The notes: a model not told the origin generated them from the sequence alone. Numbered from the stretch's first letter, positions 35,634-45,355 are shown. The stretch is 64,000 bases of DNA from Agrobacterium vitis (GCF_013426735.1 NZ_AP023272.1:1284501-1348500), one strand, 5' to 3'. Numbers and translations: made by a program.

Positions 35634-37646
35634 ATGAGCATGATTTTCGTGGGGTATTTCTTCAATCGGCTTGTTTTGCCGATGTTTTTTCTTGTCTTCT
35701 TGTCCGTGTCGTCGCAGGCCATGGATGTTGGTGAGGCGCGTCATCTTTTGCAGCGTCTTATCTTTGGTGCCAGTCCTGCTGAAGTTGACGCTTTGGTGGA
35801 GCTGACGCGCGAAGAGGCTGTCGATCGTTTTCTTGACAGTCTCGATCATCCGGAGTTTCCGGAACCGCCGCCGTTTGTTTCCCGCCCAAGGCCGGATTAC
35901 TGGGCGAGTGGCTGGGAAAACCGCGACATGATTTTGCAGCATGTGGCGGAACGCGATCAGATGCAGGCGGTGTGGATCAGTCATATGATCACCACCCCTA
36001 CGCCTTTTGCTGAAAGACTGGCGTTGTTCTGGCATGGTCACTTTGTGTCGCGCTTCGATCCTGGCCGGGTCAGTGCGCCGCTCTTCGATCAGATCGCGCT
36101 GTTTCGTCGGGAAGGCGGCGGAAATTTTCGGGTCTTGCTGCGGGATGTCCTGCGCGATCCAATGATGCTGACCAGCCTGGACAATGTCTGGAACACCAGC
36201 AGCCGTCCCAATGAAAACCTGGCGCGTGAACTGATGGAATTGTTCACGCTTGGCATTGGACACTATGACCAGCGCGATGTGCGTGAAGTGTCGCGGGTCC
36301 TGGCTGGGCATGGCGTGGATTTCGAAGGTGGCTGGCGCTATCGCTTCGCTGTCGATCAGGCGGATACCGGGGAAAAGATCGTTCTGGGCCAGAGTATTGC
36401 GGCGGGCGGTCAGGATCAGATTGATCGCCTGACCGATATTCTCCTGGCGCAACCGCAAACAGCCGAGTTTATTGCCGGTAAATTCTATGCAGCCTTCGTT
36501 TCCATACGCCCGAACCCTGAGGCCACCAACCGGCTGGCGGGGGTCTTGCGCGATCATGATTATGAGCTGCGGCCCTTCTTGCGCGCCTTGTTGCTCAGCC
36601 CGGAGTTCTGGAGCCCGGCCAACAGAGGGGATCTGGTCAAATCTCCGATTGATCTCGTTGTCGGGTTCTGCCGCAGCTTCGGTCTGACCCCGCCGGACGC
36701 GATGATTTTGGTGACCTATCTCGACAAGCTTGGGCAGACACCGTTCATGGCACCGTCCGTTGCCGGTTGGCGCGAGGGGACGTCCTGGCTGAACATGAAG
36801 ACCCTGATGCTTCGGCGGCTTGTGGTCTCCAGGCTTTGGGATGCGCTGCGGGTTGCTGATCGCAACCCCAAACCAGGCGATCTCGCCATCCGTTTCAGCT
36901 CGGAATTTATCATGGTGCCGACCGTGTTTACCGTGCGGGTCAATGGGGCTGAGGTTGCCACCGTCAGGCAAACCATTGGACTGGATCTGCAAAAGCAGCG
37001 GACCCAGGGCGATAATGGCGGTTTGAAACCGATGTGGGAAACCGCAATCATCCCGGCGGAAAACCTGCCCGCGGATATCGGCAGTGTGGAGATAACCCAT
37101 GTTTCCAACGATCCTGACAGCCGCCTGTTCGTCAATTGGGTTGAGGTTGCGGGACGCCGCTATCCGCCGCAGCTTAGCCGCTGGAGCCCGTCGGATGCGC
37201 CCTGTGCGGGCGCGCCGCGCGGCATGTTCTACTGCAATGTCGGTCTGGTGTTCGATATAGCGCCTTTCGATACGCAGCAGGCGACGATAGATGATCTGCG
37301 GGCCGACCATAACAGTCACATTGAATACACGACGGCGCGTCTGCAATCAAAAGATGTATTCGATGCCCGGGCGCCTCTCGAACAGGCATTCGAGGTGATG
37401 ATGGCGCGTGTGGGTGAGGGTTCCCTCAGCCGTGAGAACCTTGCTGGGCAATGGCTTCTGGGGCGGCCTGTCTTGTCTGCCCGGGTGGAAAAGCCAGCAC
37501 TCATTCCGTCCGTTGCCCAGCCTGTCGCTCAACCGATCGCCATGATGATGCAGCCTGCGGGTAAGACCGGCGATGCTGAACGAAGTTCGGCACTGATCGA
37601 TCTTCTCCGGTCGATGACAACAGATCCGCAATACAACCTTAAGTAA
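35634..37646 (+). CDS. DUF1800 secreted protein with CBM60-like carbohydrate-binding region
   Basis: A 670-residue protein from an ATG at 35634 just after GGGGGG. A hydrophobic N-terminal segment (about 10-28, ending SSQAMD) is a signal peptide or anchor. Residues about 30-420 are DUF1800, with the diagnostic RPNENLARELMELFTLGIGHYDQRDVREV region (near 205) and the FWHGHFVSR motif. Residues about 425-520 (VFTVRVNGAEVAT, then ITHVSNDPDSRLFVNWVEVAG) resemble the calcium-dependent xylan-binding module CBM60. DUF1800 function is unknown; it is usually paired with DUF1501, as here, 30 bases downstream. The carbohydrate-binding part and the neighbouring glycosyltransferase suggest work on a polysaccharide outside the cytoplasm. 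Confidence 0.85.
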   Translation: MSMIFVGYFFNRLVLPMFFLVFLSVSSQAMDVGEARHLLQRLIFGASPAEVDALVELTREEAVDRFLDSLDHPEFPEPPPFVSRPRPDYWASGWENRDMILQHVAERDQMQAVWISHMITTPTPFAERLALFWHGHFVSRFDPGRVSAPLFDQIALFRREGGGNFRVLLRDVLRDPMMLTSLDNVWNTSSRPNENLARELMELFTLGIGHYDQRDVREVSRVLAGHGVDFEGGWRYRFAVDQADTGEKIVLGQSIAAGGQDQIDRLTDILLAQPQTAEFIAGKFYAAFVSIRPNPEATNRLAGVLRDHDYELRPFLRALLLSPEFWSPANRGDLVKSPIDLVVGFCRSFGLTPPDAMILVTYLDKLGQTPFMAPSVAGWREGTSWLNMKTLMLRRLVVSRLWDALRVADRNPKPGDLAIRFSSEFIMVPTVFTVRVNGAEVATVRQTIGLDLQKQRTQGDNGGLKPMWETAIIPAENLPADIGSVEITHVSNDPDSRLFVNWVEVAGRRYPPQLSRWSPSDAPCAGAPRGMFYCNVGLVFDIAPFDTQQATIDDLRADHNSHIEYTTARLQSKDVFDARAPLEQAFEVMMARVGEGSLSRENLAGQWLLGRPVLSARVEKPALIPSVAQPVAQPIAMMMQPAGKTGDAERSSALIDLLRSMTTDPQYNLK

Positions 37647-37676
37647 TTTCTTCACCATTATATTTCGGGGGAATGA

Positions 37677-38897
37677 ATGGCTATGTTTAACAGGCATGGG
37701 TTATCGCGCCGTGAATTTGCAACATGGATGGGTCGGTGTCTTGCGGTAGGCTCTATGCCGCTGTGGGCAAGGCAGGCTTTGGCGGCTGCCGGAGCGGGCG
37801 CTGCCGGTTCTGCCCGCCGGTTGATTTTACTCGAACTTTTCGGTGGCAATGATGCTCTGAATACACTTGTGCCTTTCAAAGATCCGGTCTACCGGCATTT
37901 GCGCCCAACCATCGGCCTGAAAGGCGATGAGATTCTGCCACTCAACTCAGAGTTGGGATTTAATGCTGCTTGGCGGCAGATGGCGGATCTTTATCACAAT
38001 GGCGAAATCGCCATCATCCAGGATGTCGGCTATCCCGATAACAATCTCTCGCATTTTCAATCGGCGGAAATTTGGGCGGGCGGGTCCAGGAAAGGCATTT
38101 CCAGTGGCGGTTGGGTCAGCCAGGTCTTGCAGGCGAACCGGAAGGATGCAGGACCCTTCGATGCGGATGGTGTGGTGTTTTCAGGCAATCAGGACCTGCT
38201 TGAGGGCGAGGGCATGCGCGTCTTGACAGTCGATAACAAGGATGCTTTGCGCAGCGGAGCGCTCAATGTGATGGCTGACGCCGACAAGACGGACGATCAC
38301 GCTGCGCTCGCCTATCTGACCCGCCTTATGGCCGATCAGCAGGAGGTTATCGGCCGGGTTGCCGCCAGATTGAAGGGCGATAACCGGTTCGAGGCGTGGT
38401 TTACCCGGGACTATTACATGGACCCGATTGATGCTCAGACGGCTCTTTTGCTCTGGATGGTTGAACAGGATGTGAAATCGCCGCTGTTCAAGATCAGCAT
38501 CGGCGGTTTCGATCAGCATTCCAATCTTCGGGGTGAACACGAGCGCCTGCTAACGAAGGTTCAGAACACACTGATGGGCCTGCGTCGCGGGCTGAAGGAG
38601 ATTGGCGTCTGGAACGATACGCTTGTTATCGCCCATTCGGAATTTGGCCGCCGACCGGCTGAAAATGCCTCTGGCGGGACCGACCATGGCTCTTGCAGCC
38701 CTGTTATCATGATGGGAGGCGGGATCAAGCCTGGGCTTTATGGCACTCGCAGCGATCTGGAAAAGCTCGACGCGGAAGGCAATCCGGTTTTCACCACCGA
38801 TTTCCGCAGTGTCTACGCTTCGGTGATCGGCAATTTCTGGCAGTTTCCAACCAATCCGATTGCCGCACAGGGCTTTGCGCCCTTGGCGTTGTTCTAG
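37677..38897 (+). CDS. DUF1501 Tat-exported protein
   Basis: A 406-residue protein. The twin-arginine signal is SRREFATWMG followed by a hydrophobic stretch to QALAAAG, so it is exported folded, probably with a bound metal. The DUF1501 core shows LLELFGGNDALNTLVPF (near 45), NLSHFQSAEIW (near 123), GGFDQHSN (near 278) and HSEFGRRPAENASGGTDHG (near 320); the His/Asp pattern is like the alkaline phosphatase/sulfatase superfamily. Possible roles are hydrolysis or transfer on the product of the adjacent synthase. Function is not established for the family. Confidence 0.85.
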   Translation: MAMFNRHGLSRREFATWMGRCLAVGSMPLWARQALAAAGAGAAGSARRLILLELFGGNDALNTLVPFKDPVYRHLRPTIGLKGDEILPLNSELGFNAAWRQMADLYHNGEIAIIQDVGYPDNNLSHFQSAEIWAGGSRKGISSGGWVSQVLQANRKDAGPFDADGVVFSGNQDLLEGEGMRVLTVDNKDALRSGALNVMADADKTDDHAALAYLTRLMADQQEVIGRVAARLKGDNRFEAWFTRDYYMDPIDAQTALLLWMVEQDVKSPLFKISIGGFDQHSNLRGEHERLLTKVQNTLMGLRRGLKEIGVWNDTLVIAHSEFGRRPAENASGGTDHGSCSPVIMMGGGIKPGLYGTRSDLEKLDAEGNPVFTTDFRSVYASVIGNFWQFPTNPIAAQGFAPLALF

Positions 38898-38965
38898 AGC
38901 CTGTCAGGCCCAGAATGAAACTGACCGCCTGCAAACACTGACCCGAATAATTTAAGGATATTGCA

Positions 38966-40891
38966 GTGACATTGTTCTCTCCAGTTGCACGTGACAGTGC
39001 AGCCGGACAGGCTGCCGCTTTGCGCGCGCCTGTCTCGTTGCAGGATGACACTCTCAAAATTTTGGGGTTTGATGACCAATCCGTCGGTCAGCCCTTGTCC
39101 GGGGGCACGGATATTCTCGTCTGCCTGACACTCTTCAACGAGCCTGCCGAGGCGGTGGCGGGGACATTGGCCTGTCTTGCCGCCAATCAGGACATGCTGG
39201 TCAGCCGAAACGGCCTTATACAACGGTTGGAAGTGGCCATCGTGCTGGATGGCCGCGACCGCGTTCACCCAGAGACCGAGGCACTGTTCAACCGGCTTGG
39301 CTTCGATCTCGATTGGAGCTTTGATCCTGAGGCAGTGGGCACCGGCCAGCATGGGGCGGATGAGGCGCAAGTTCGCGTTCAGACCCGCCTTATTCCGGTG
39401 GATCTGCTGACCGGGGTCAGCGGCAATCCTCTTCGCGTGCATCTGGCGGTGAAGGACCGCAACAGGGGTAAGCTGGATAGCCATGCCTTCTTCTTTCGAA
39501 GCCTTGCCGAACGCCTGCGGCCAGATTTTGTCTTGCAGATCGATGCCGGGTCGAGACCTGCTGCCGATTGCCTACCGGCATTGCTGGCGCTGATGGAACG
39601 CGAGCCTGACTGTGCAGCCCTTGCCACCAATATCGTCATGGAAGACGCCGCCTTGACCGATTGGCTGCAAAGCTGGCAACAGGCGGATTTTCTCTGGCAG
39701 AAATTATCCGATTGGCCGATTGGCAACGGTTTGGGCTATCTTGAAGTTGTGCCGGGGCAGGCCAGCCTGTTCAGAATGTCGGCTTTGAGACGCGGGGCAA
39801 ACGGCGATCCTCTGGCCGCCTATCTTCGCGGGCTTTCCAGGACGAAGAGCCTGATGGAGGCCAATCTGTTTCTCGCCGAGGATCGAATCATCGGCGCGGA
39901 AATCGTCAAAAGCAATCCGGCCTGCACTATCCGCTATCATCACGATGCTAATCTTGTCACCGATGGCTGCGCGACGGTTGGCGAATTGCTGCGCCAGCGC
40001 CGCCGTTGGACAAACAGTACGCTTGTGGCGCGCCTGACGGCCATCGGCAGCCTTGCCGATCTGCTATGGCACGGTCGCCTGACGCCTGTCCGCTGGTGCT
40101 CGATGGCACTGGCGCTGGCCTGGACCCTGCTGCAACTGCTGGAAGAATGGTTCATCCCGGCGTCACTGGCCCTGCTTGTCTCCCTGACGTCAGGGTTTTG
40201 GCAAGACGAGGCCGGAAATGGTGTTGCGGGCCAAGGTTTGGCATGGGGAATGGCGACGGGTGTGTTGCTGTTCTGGCTTTATTGTCTGGCCAGCATGAAG
40301 GGGAGGGAGGGGGGGCGGTCTCTGAGCCGTAGGCTGCATGGCGGCGTGCATGGCCTTGGCCTGGGCATCCTGCTGGCCTGCACGGTCCTGGGGTTTGCGA
40401 TTTGCCTTGTTGAGGTTGGCCCTGTCATTCAGGGGGCGATCCTGATGGTTGCCCTTATCCTCGGCATGGCGGTCTTGTGCCATTCGTCCCGCGGGATGTC
40501 CGATCTGCTGCGATTATTCGTACTCTATATCCCGTCCGCGCCCGTCGCCAGCTTCTATCTGTTAAGCTATGCGCTTGCCAATTTCCACGATGTCAGTTGG
40601 GGCACCAAGGGATTGGTCGGGGATATCAAGGCCGTCATCCCGGCTGGCTGGCGTCGGATGCGATTACAGCTTTTGATCCTTTGGGTCGTCAGCAACACGG
40701 CATTGGTCTGGCTGGTGATGGGTGGCGTGCCGGGCGGCGCAATCAGCGTCCTGCACTATGCCTGCCTGCCGGTCGTCGGGCAGATCGCCATCGCGTCCTT
40801 ACTGCTGTTATCGGCAAGCTGCCGTAAGCCCGTTTCACCGTCTCCAGAGGTCAGAGACCGAGCAGGTAGCGTGCCGCATCTTCATCGATGA
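38966..40891 (+). CDS. Membrane GT2 glycosyltransferase resembling fungal chitin synthase
   Basis: A 641-residue protein starting at GTG after AAGGA. Chitin-synthase family motifs occur in order: LFNE (56-59), KDRNRGKLDSHAFFF (163-177), DAGSRP (193-198), VVPGQASLFR (261-270), LAEDR (303-307), QRRRW (344-348) and HDVSWGTKG (541-549). These match the fungal Chitin_synth signatures more closely than NodC or cellulose synthase types. Five to seven membrane segments follow residue 375. It would polymerise a UDP-sugar, possibly UDP-GlcNAc, and push the chain through the membrane; the substrate is inferred. It is downstream of DUF1800 and DUF1501 genes and converges on the SorC regulator with a 41-base overlap. 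Confidence 0.85.
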   Translation: MTLFSPVARDSAAGQAAALRAPVSLQDDTLKILGFDDQSVGQPLSGGTDILVCLTLFNEPAEAVAGTLACLAANQDMLVSRNGLIQRLEVAIVLDGRDRVHPETEALFNRLGFDLDWSFDPEAVGTGQHGADEAQVRVQTRLIPVDLLTGVSGNPLRVHLAVKDRNRGKLDSHAFFFRSLAERLRPDFVLQIDAGSRPAADCLPALLALMEREPDCAALATNIVMEDAALTDWLQSWQQADFLWQKLSDWPIGNGLGYLEVVPGQASLFRMSALRRGANGDPLAAYLRGLSRTKSLMEANLFLAEDRIIGAEIVKSNPACTIRYHHDANLVTDGCATVGELLRQRRRWTNSTLVARLTAIGSLADLLWHGRLTPVRWCSMALALAWTLLQLLEEWFIPASLALLVSLTSGFWQDEAGNGVAGQGLAWGMATGVLLFWLYCLASMKGREGGRSLSRRLHGGVHGLGLGILLACTVLGFAICLVEVGPVIQGAILMVALILGMAVLCHSSRGMSDLLRLFVLYIPSAPVASFYLLSYALANFHDVSWGTKGLVGDIKAVIPAGWRRMRLQLLILWVVSNTALVWLVMGGVPGGAISVLHYACLPVVGQIAIASLLLLSASCRKPVSPSPEVRDRAGSVPHLHR

Positions 40892-41804
40892 TCAGCGCGT
40901 TGACATGGCCACCCCTGGCAGCGGCGCGGATGGCGGCATGCTTGCGTTTGCCGCGCGCCATGCCGATCACGACAGAGGTTTGGCGCGACGGGATCGCCAT
41001 ACTGGCGACGCGGCTGTTGACCGGGTCGTCCAGCAGCTTACCCTTGGCGTCGAAGATCCAGCCGCAGATTTCACCGGTGGCACCGATGGCGAGAAGATTG
41101 CGCATTTCGGCTTCCTTCAGGAACCCGTCCTGAAGCAAGGGCGCGTTGAGGGTCATCTCACCGATACCGACGAATGTTACATCGGATTGGCTGCCAAGCG
41201 CGATGGTGGGAGCAACCAGCGGCTGGCGGTGCAACAGGTCGCGCTCCTCTGCGCTGGAAACGATGACTGGTAGCGGCATTGGAAAATGCCGGGCCTTCAC
41301 CGCGTCTGCCATCGAAAAGATCACGTTGAAATAGGCCGCCGATCCATCCGGGCTGATATTGCCGGTCAGGGAGACGATCTTGTGCTGCGGACAGTCCATC
41401 TGCGGCAATTGGTCGATCATGGCGCGCAGTGTGCGGCCCGTGCCCATGGCGATGGTGAGCGGGTCCGGTCGTTTCAGCCAGCGCTCCAGTTCGGCGGCAC
41501 CCGCCTCGGCAATGCCGGTCGCGGTGGCGTCCGAGCCGGGATCGGTTGGCACGACCTCAACCTGCTTCAGGCCATAGGCCTGTTTTACCGCATCAGCCAG
41601 TTCGAGACAGACGGCAATCGGGTGATCGAGGCGGACCTTGACCAGCTTTTCGGCAACCGCCAGCGACACCAGCCGCTGGGCGCTCTGGCGGGAAATATTC
41701 ATCGCCGCGGCGATCTCGTCCTGCGTGCGGCCAGCCACATAATAGAGCCAGCCGGCGCGGGCGGCGTCGTCCAGCCTGGCGTTGGAACCTGCTTTGCGTG
41801 CCAT
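40851..41804 (-). CDS. SorC/DeoR-type sugar-binding transcriptional regulator
   Basis: A 317-residue regulator from an ATG at 41804 (GAGG upstream). The N-terminal helix-turn-helix reads GRTQDEIAAAMNISRQSAQRLVSLAV, and the C-terminal sugar-phosphate-type sensor domain contains MGTGRTLRAMIDQLP and GDVTF-like SDVTFVGIGEM. In rhizobial polyol loci such a gene (SmoC-type) usually sits upstream of smoE; here the chitin-synthase-like island lies between them. It may therefore control the smo operon from 6 kb away, or the divergent aldolase gene 145 bases off. Target is inferred. Confidence 0.85.
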   Translation of the reverse strand: MARKAGSNARLDDAARAGWLYYVAGRTQDEIAAAMNISRQSAQRLVSLAVAEKLVKVRLDHPIAVCLELADAVKQAYGLKQVEVVPTDPGSDATATGIAEAGAAELERWLKRPDPLTIAMGTGRTLRAMIDQLPQMDCPQHKIVSLTGNISPDGSAAYFNVIFSMADAVKARHFPMPLPVIVSSAEERDLLHRQPLVAPTIALGSQSDVTFVGIGEMTLNAPLLQDGFLKEAEMRNLLAIGATGEICGWIFDAKGKLLDDPVNSRVASMAIPSRQTSVVIGMARGKRKHAAIRAAARGGHVNALIIDEDAARYLLGL

Positions 41805-41949
41805 TAAAAACCTCTTCCCTTGGTGGATGAGGTAGAGGCAAAGGGGAGGAGCTGTCAATTGTTTCAGTCCGATACCGGCAGGATCGGCCTTGAACCGCAT
41901 CTGCAATGAGGGCTATGAAAGTCAGACGACAGCGAATGGAGATTGGCCG

Positions 41950-42747
41950 ATGCCCGCACCCGTCAATGGTTTCAAACAAGCCCTGCGGCAGGACGCTGTT
42001 CTTTATGGCCTGTGGGTGGCGCTGGCCTCTGCGCATGGAGCCGAGCTTTGCGCCGGTGCTGGCTTTGACTGGGTGCTGATCGATGGCGAGCATGGGCCAA
42101 ATGACATTCCGCTGCTGGCAGCGCAGCTTGCCGCTTCCGCCCGTCAATCCGCCCATCAGGTGGTGCGTCTGCCGGTGGGCGAAGCCTGGCTGATCAAGCA
42201 GGCGCTGGATATCGGCGCGCAGACGCTGCTGATCCCGATGGTCGATACGCCGGAGCAGGCCTTGGCTGCTGCAAAAGCCTGCCGCTACCCACCTTTTGGC
42301 ATTCGTGGCATGGGGGCCGGGCTTGGCCGGGCCTCCGATTTTGGCCGGATCGGCGATTATGTGGCAAGTGCCAATGACCAGATCTGCCTGATCGTGCAGA
42401 TCGAAAGCCGGTTGGCGATGGCCAATCTGGAGGCGATCCTTGCCACCGATGGCGTCGATGCTGTGCTGATCGGGCCTGCGGATCTTGCGGCAGATCTCGG
42501 CTTTCCGGGCCGGGCTGACGCGCCGGAGGTTTACGCGGCAGTGGAGGATATCTTGCGTCGGGCCAAGGCGCTGGGCAAGCCCGCCGGGATCATGTCAACC
42601 GATCCTGTGATGATCGATCTTGCCCGCCGGTCAGGGGCGCGCTTCATCGCCACGCAAAGCGATGTCGGCCTGCTGGTTGCCGCTGCCGCCAACCATTTGC
42701 GCAGCGTCAAAGGCGAGGCAGGACCAGAAGCGACCGGCGGTTATTGA
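41950..42747 (+). CDS. HpcH/HpaI-family class II aldolase
   Basis: A 265-residue enzyme starting [10 protein letters not shown]. Typical motifs are [13 protein letters not shown] (near 40), [27 protein letters not shown], the metal-binding Glu in [15 protein letters not shown] and [11 protein letters not shown]. It cleaves 4-hydroxy-2-oxo acids (such as 2-keto-3-deoxyglucarate or 4-hydroxy-2-oxoheptanedioate) to pyruvate and an aldehyde. The ATG at 41950 has GGAG upstream. It is divergent from the SorC regulator and 25 bases ahead of ung. Confidence 0.9.
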   Translation: MPAPVNGFKQALRQDAVLYGLWVALASAHGAELCAGAGFDWVLIDGEHGPNDIPLLAAQLAASARQSAHQVVRLPVGEAWLIKQALDIGAQTLLIPMVDTPEQALAAAKACRYPPFGIRGMGAGLGRASDFGRIGDYVASANDQICLIVQIESRLAMANLEAILATDGVDAVLIGPADLAADLGFPGRADAPEVYAAVEDILRRAKALGKPAGIMSTDPVMIDLARRSGARFIATQSDVGLLVAAAANHLRSVKGEAGPEATGGY

Positions 42748-42772
42748 CACCCCTGACAGTGAGGAGAGACTG

Positions 42773-43474
42773 ATGGCGCAATCAACGCTTCGTCTGGAAG
42801 ACAGCTGGAAAGCTGTGGTCGGAGAGGAATTCGAGCAGCCCTATATGCAGACCCTCAAGCAGTTTCTGGTCGAGGAAAAACAGCAGGGCAAGCCGATTTT
42901 TCCCAGAGGGCCGGAATATTTTCGGGCGCTGGACCTGACCCCCATCGATCAGGTGCGGGTGGTGATCCTGGGGCAGGACCCTTATCACGGTGCAGGGCAG
43001 GCGCATGGCCTGTGCTTTTCTGTCCAGCCCGGCGTGCGCATTCCGCCGTCGCTGGTCAATATCTACAAGGAATTGCAGGCCGATCTCGGTATTGCCCCGG
43101 TGCGCCACGGCTTTCTGGAACATTGGGCGCGCCAAGGCGTACTGTTGCTCAACAGCGTGTTGACGGTGGAAGAGGGCAGGGCCGGATCGCATCAGGGCAA
43201 GGGTTGGGAAAAGTTCACCGACCGGGTCATCCATGCCGTGGCCGAACGCCGCGAGCATGTGGTTTTCATTCTCTGGGGTGCCTATGCGCAGAAAAAGGCG
43301 GCTTTCGTCGATCCGGCTCGGCATCTGGTGCTGAAATCCGTGCATCCATCGCCGCTGTCTGCCCATAACGGCTTTTTCGGCTCAAAACCGTTTTCAAAGG
43401 CCAATGCCTATCTGGAGGCGCATGGAGAGGTCCCCATCGACTGGCAGCTTCCAGCCGATCCAGGACAGGGATAG
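42773..43474 (+). CDS. ung: Uracil-DNA glycosylase
   Basis: A 233-residue family 1 UDG that removes uracil from DNA. The catalytic water-activating motif [14 protein letters not shown] (Asp) is near residue 65 and the DNA-intercalating loop [13 protein letters not shown] near 190. The ATG at 42773 follows GAGGAG; a longer frame from 42620 overlaps the aldolase and is rejected. The C-terminus has the usual [16 protein letters not shown]. Confidence 0.96.
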   Translation: MAQSTLRLEDSWKAVVGEEFEQPYMQTLKQFLVEEKQQGKPIFPRGPEYFRALDLTPIDQVRVVILGQDPYHGAGQAHGLCFSVQPGVRIPPSLVNIYKELQADLGIAPVRHGFLEHWARQGVLLLNSVLTVEEGRAGSHQGKGWEKFTDRVIHAVAERREHVVFILWGAYAQKKAAFVDPARHLVLKSVHPSPLSAHNGFFGSKPFSKANAYLEAHGEVPIDWQLPADPGQG

Positions 43475-43541
43475 GCGTAAATCGGCTTGCAGCTCTGCTG
43501 TCTTTGCCGATAGTCTTGCCCAAACACACACCGGAGGCACT

Positions 43542-44969
43542 ATGAGCAATCATCTGAAATTCTTCATCGATGGCGAATGGGTTGATCCGGTTCACCCCGC
43601 AACGCTTGAAGTGATCGATCCATCAACGGAAGAGGCCTATACGTCGATTTCGGTTGGCTCAAAGGCCGATGTCGATAAGGCGGTGGCGGCTGCCAAGCGG
43701 GCTTTCATCCGTTTTTCGCTGTGGTCGGTGGAAGAGCGGCTGGCGCTGCTGAAGCGGATGCTTGCCGAATACAACAACCGTTTTGAGGATATTGCCAAGG
43801 CCGTCAGCCAGGAAATGGGCGCGCCGCTTAGCTTTGCCCTGGAAAGCCAGGCCTGGGCCGGACGCGCCCATATGGAAGCGACAATTGCCGGGCTGGAGAC
43901 GTTCAAGTTTTCCGAACAGCGCGGCGGCACCATGGTGGTCAAGGAGCCGATTGGCGTCTGCGCGCTGATCACGCCCTGGAACTGGCCACTGAACCAGATC
44001 GTCTGCAAGGTCGCGCCCGCCATCGCCGCTGGTTGCACGGTGGTGCTGAAGCCGTCGGAGATCGCCCCGATCAGCGGCATTATTTTCTCCGAAGTGATGG
44101 AAGCCGCCGGAACGCCGAAGGGCGTCTACAATATGGTCAGCGGCAATGGCCCGGATGTCGGCCAGGTAATGGCCGGTCATCCCGATGTTGACATGGTGTC
44201 CTTCACTGGCTCGACCCGGGCCGGGATTATTGTTGCGAAGACTGCGGCGGAAACGGTGAAGCGCGTCGCCCAGGAACTCGGCGGCAAATCCGCCAATATC
44301 ATCCTGCCGGATGCCGATTTCGAAACGGCGGTGCGCAAGGGCGTGCAGGGTTGTTTCGGCAATTCCGGCCAGTCCTGCGATGCGCCGACCAGAATGCTGG
44401 TACCCGCCGACCGTCATGACGAGGCGCTGACCTATGCGAAGTCCGAGGCGGAAACTTTTGTAACCGGTGATCCGCGCAATGAAGACACCAAGCTTGGCCC
44501 TGTTGTCAGCCAGATCCAATATGACAAGATCCAGCGGCTGATCGAAGCGGGCATCAAGGACGGTGCGACGCTGGTGACAGGTGGGCCGGGACGCCCGGAA
44601 GGGCTGAACCGCGGCTATTACATTCGCCCGACCATCTTCGGCAATGTCTCCAATGACATGACCATCGCCCGCGAGGAAATCTTCGGTCCGGTGCTGTCGA
44701 TTCTGCCTTACAAAGACGAAGCAGAGGCGGTCGAGATCGCCAATGACACGGTCTATGGGCTGGCGGCCTATGTGCAATCGACCGATATTGAACACGCCCG
44801 CGAAGTGGCGAAGAAGATGCGGGCCGGGTCGGTCTATCTCAACTATCCGGATTGGGACACGTTCGCGCCATTCGGCGGCTACAAACAATCCGGCAATGGC
44901 CGCGAATATGCCGATTGGGCCATCCACGATTTTCTCGAGATCAAAGGCATCGTTGGCTGGGACGCATGA
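43542..44969 (+). CDS. NAD(P)-dependent aldehyde dehydrogenase
   Basis: A 475-residue enzyme from an ATG at 43542 with GGAGG upstream. The Rossmann NWPLNQIVCKVAPAI, the general-base Glu in QELGGKSAN and the nucleophile Cys in GNSGQSCDAP are all present. It oxidises an aldehyde to the acid; the substrate is not identifiable. Coupling by ATGA overlap to a RidA protein and closeness to the aldolase suggest it handles an aldehyde made by the latter. Confidence 0.92.
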   Translation: MSNHLKFFIDGEWVDPVHPATLEVIDPSTEEAYTSISVGSKADVDKAVAAAKRAFIRFSLWSVEERLALLKRMLAEYNNRFEDIAKAVSQEMGAPLSFALESQAWAGRAHMEATIAGLETFKFSEQRGGTMVVKEPIGVCALITPWNWPLNQIVCKVAPAIAAGCTVVLKPSEIAPISGIIFSEVMEAAGTPKGVYNMVSGNGPDVGQVMAGHPDVDMVSFTGSTRAGIIVAKTAAETVKRVAQELGGKSANIILPDADFETAVRKGVQGCFGNSGQSCDAPTRMLVPADRHDEALTYAKSEAETFVTGDPRNEDTKLGPVVSQIQYDKIQRLIEAGIKDGATLVTGGPGRPEGLNRGYYIRPTIFGNVSNDMTIAREEIFGPVLSILPYKDEAEAVEIANDTVYGLAAYVQSTDIEHAREVAKKMRAGSVYLNYPDWDTFAPFGGYKQSGNGREYADWAIHDFLEIKGIVGWDA

Positions 44970-45355
44970 AGAAGACCTTCAATCCGCCCTCAGTGCGCAG
45001 ACCCTTCGGCAATTACAGCCACGGCCTGCTGGTGCCTCCGGGCGCCAGCCTGCTGGTCACCTCCGGCCAAGTCGGGATCGGTGTCGATGACAGCATTCCC
45101 AATGATCTCGAAGGCCAGGCGGTTCTGTGCTTCGAGGCCATTGGCACCATCCTGGCCGAAGCGGGCATGAGTTATGCGGATGTCATCCGCATCGCCGGTT
45201 TTGTAACGCGCCGAGAGGATTTTGCACCCTATATGGCGGTGCGTGATCGTTATACGTTGGAACCAAAACCGGTTTCAACACTTCTTATCGTCACCGGATT
45301 TACCCGTCCGGAATTTCTGGTCGAAGTAGAAGTGACGGCGGCCAAATTATTTTGA
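44966..45355 (+). CDS. RidA/YjgF-family enamine/imine deaminase-like protein
   Basis: A 129-residue trimer-forming protein (YjgF/YER057c/UK114). The start ATG overlaps the dehydrogenase stop. Motifs include FGNYSHGLLVPPG, LLVTSGQVGI and the C-terminal PEFLVEVEVTAA. The usual RidA Arg (as in CTVFV/R105) lies in the shifted context VTGFTRPEFLVE, so activity as an imine deaminase is uncertain; it may hydrolyse a pathway intermediate. Confidence 0.85.
   Translation: MKKTFNPPSVRRPFGNYSHGLLVPPGASLLVTSGQVGIGVDDSIPNDLEGQAVLCFEAIGTILAEAGMSYADVIRIAGFVTRREDFAPYMAVRDRYTLEPKPVSTLLIVTGFTRPEFLVEVEVTAAKLF

Noticed and set aside
35592..37346. 584-aa minus-strand open frame
   Set aside because: Antisense to the DUF1800 gene; composition is that of a shadow frame (His, Arg and Gln rich) with no domain, while the plus strand has clear motifs.
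40851..40891. Apparent 41-bp overlap of the GT2 and SorC genes as a frameshift or error
   Set aside because: The genes converge and both ends are plausible, so a simple tail-to-tail overlap is enough.
43659..44927. 422-aa minus-strand open frame
   Set aside because: Antisense to the aldehyde dehydrogenase with intact catalytic motifs.
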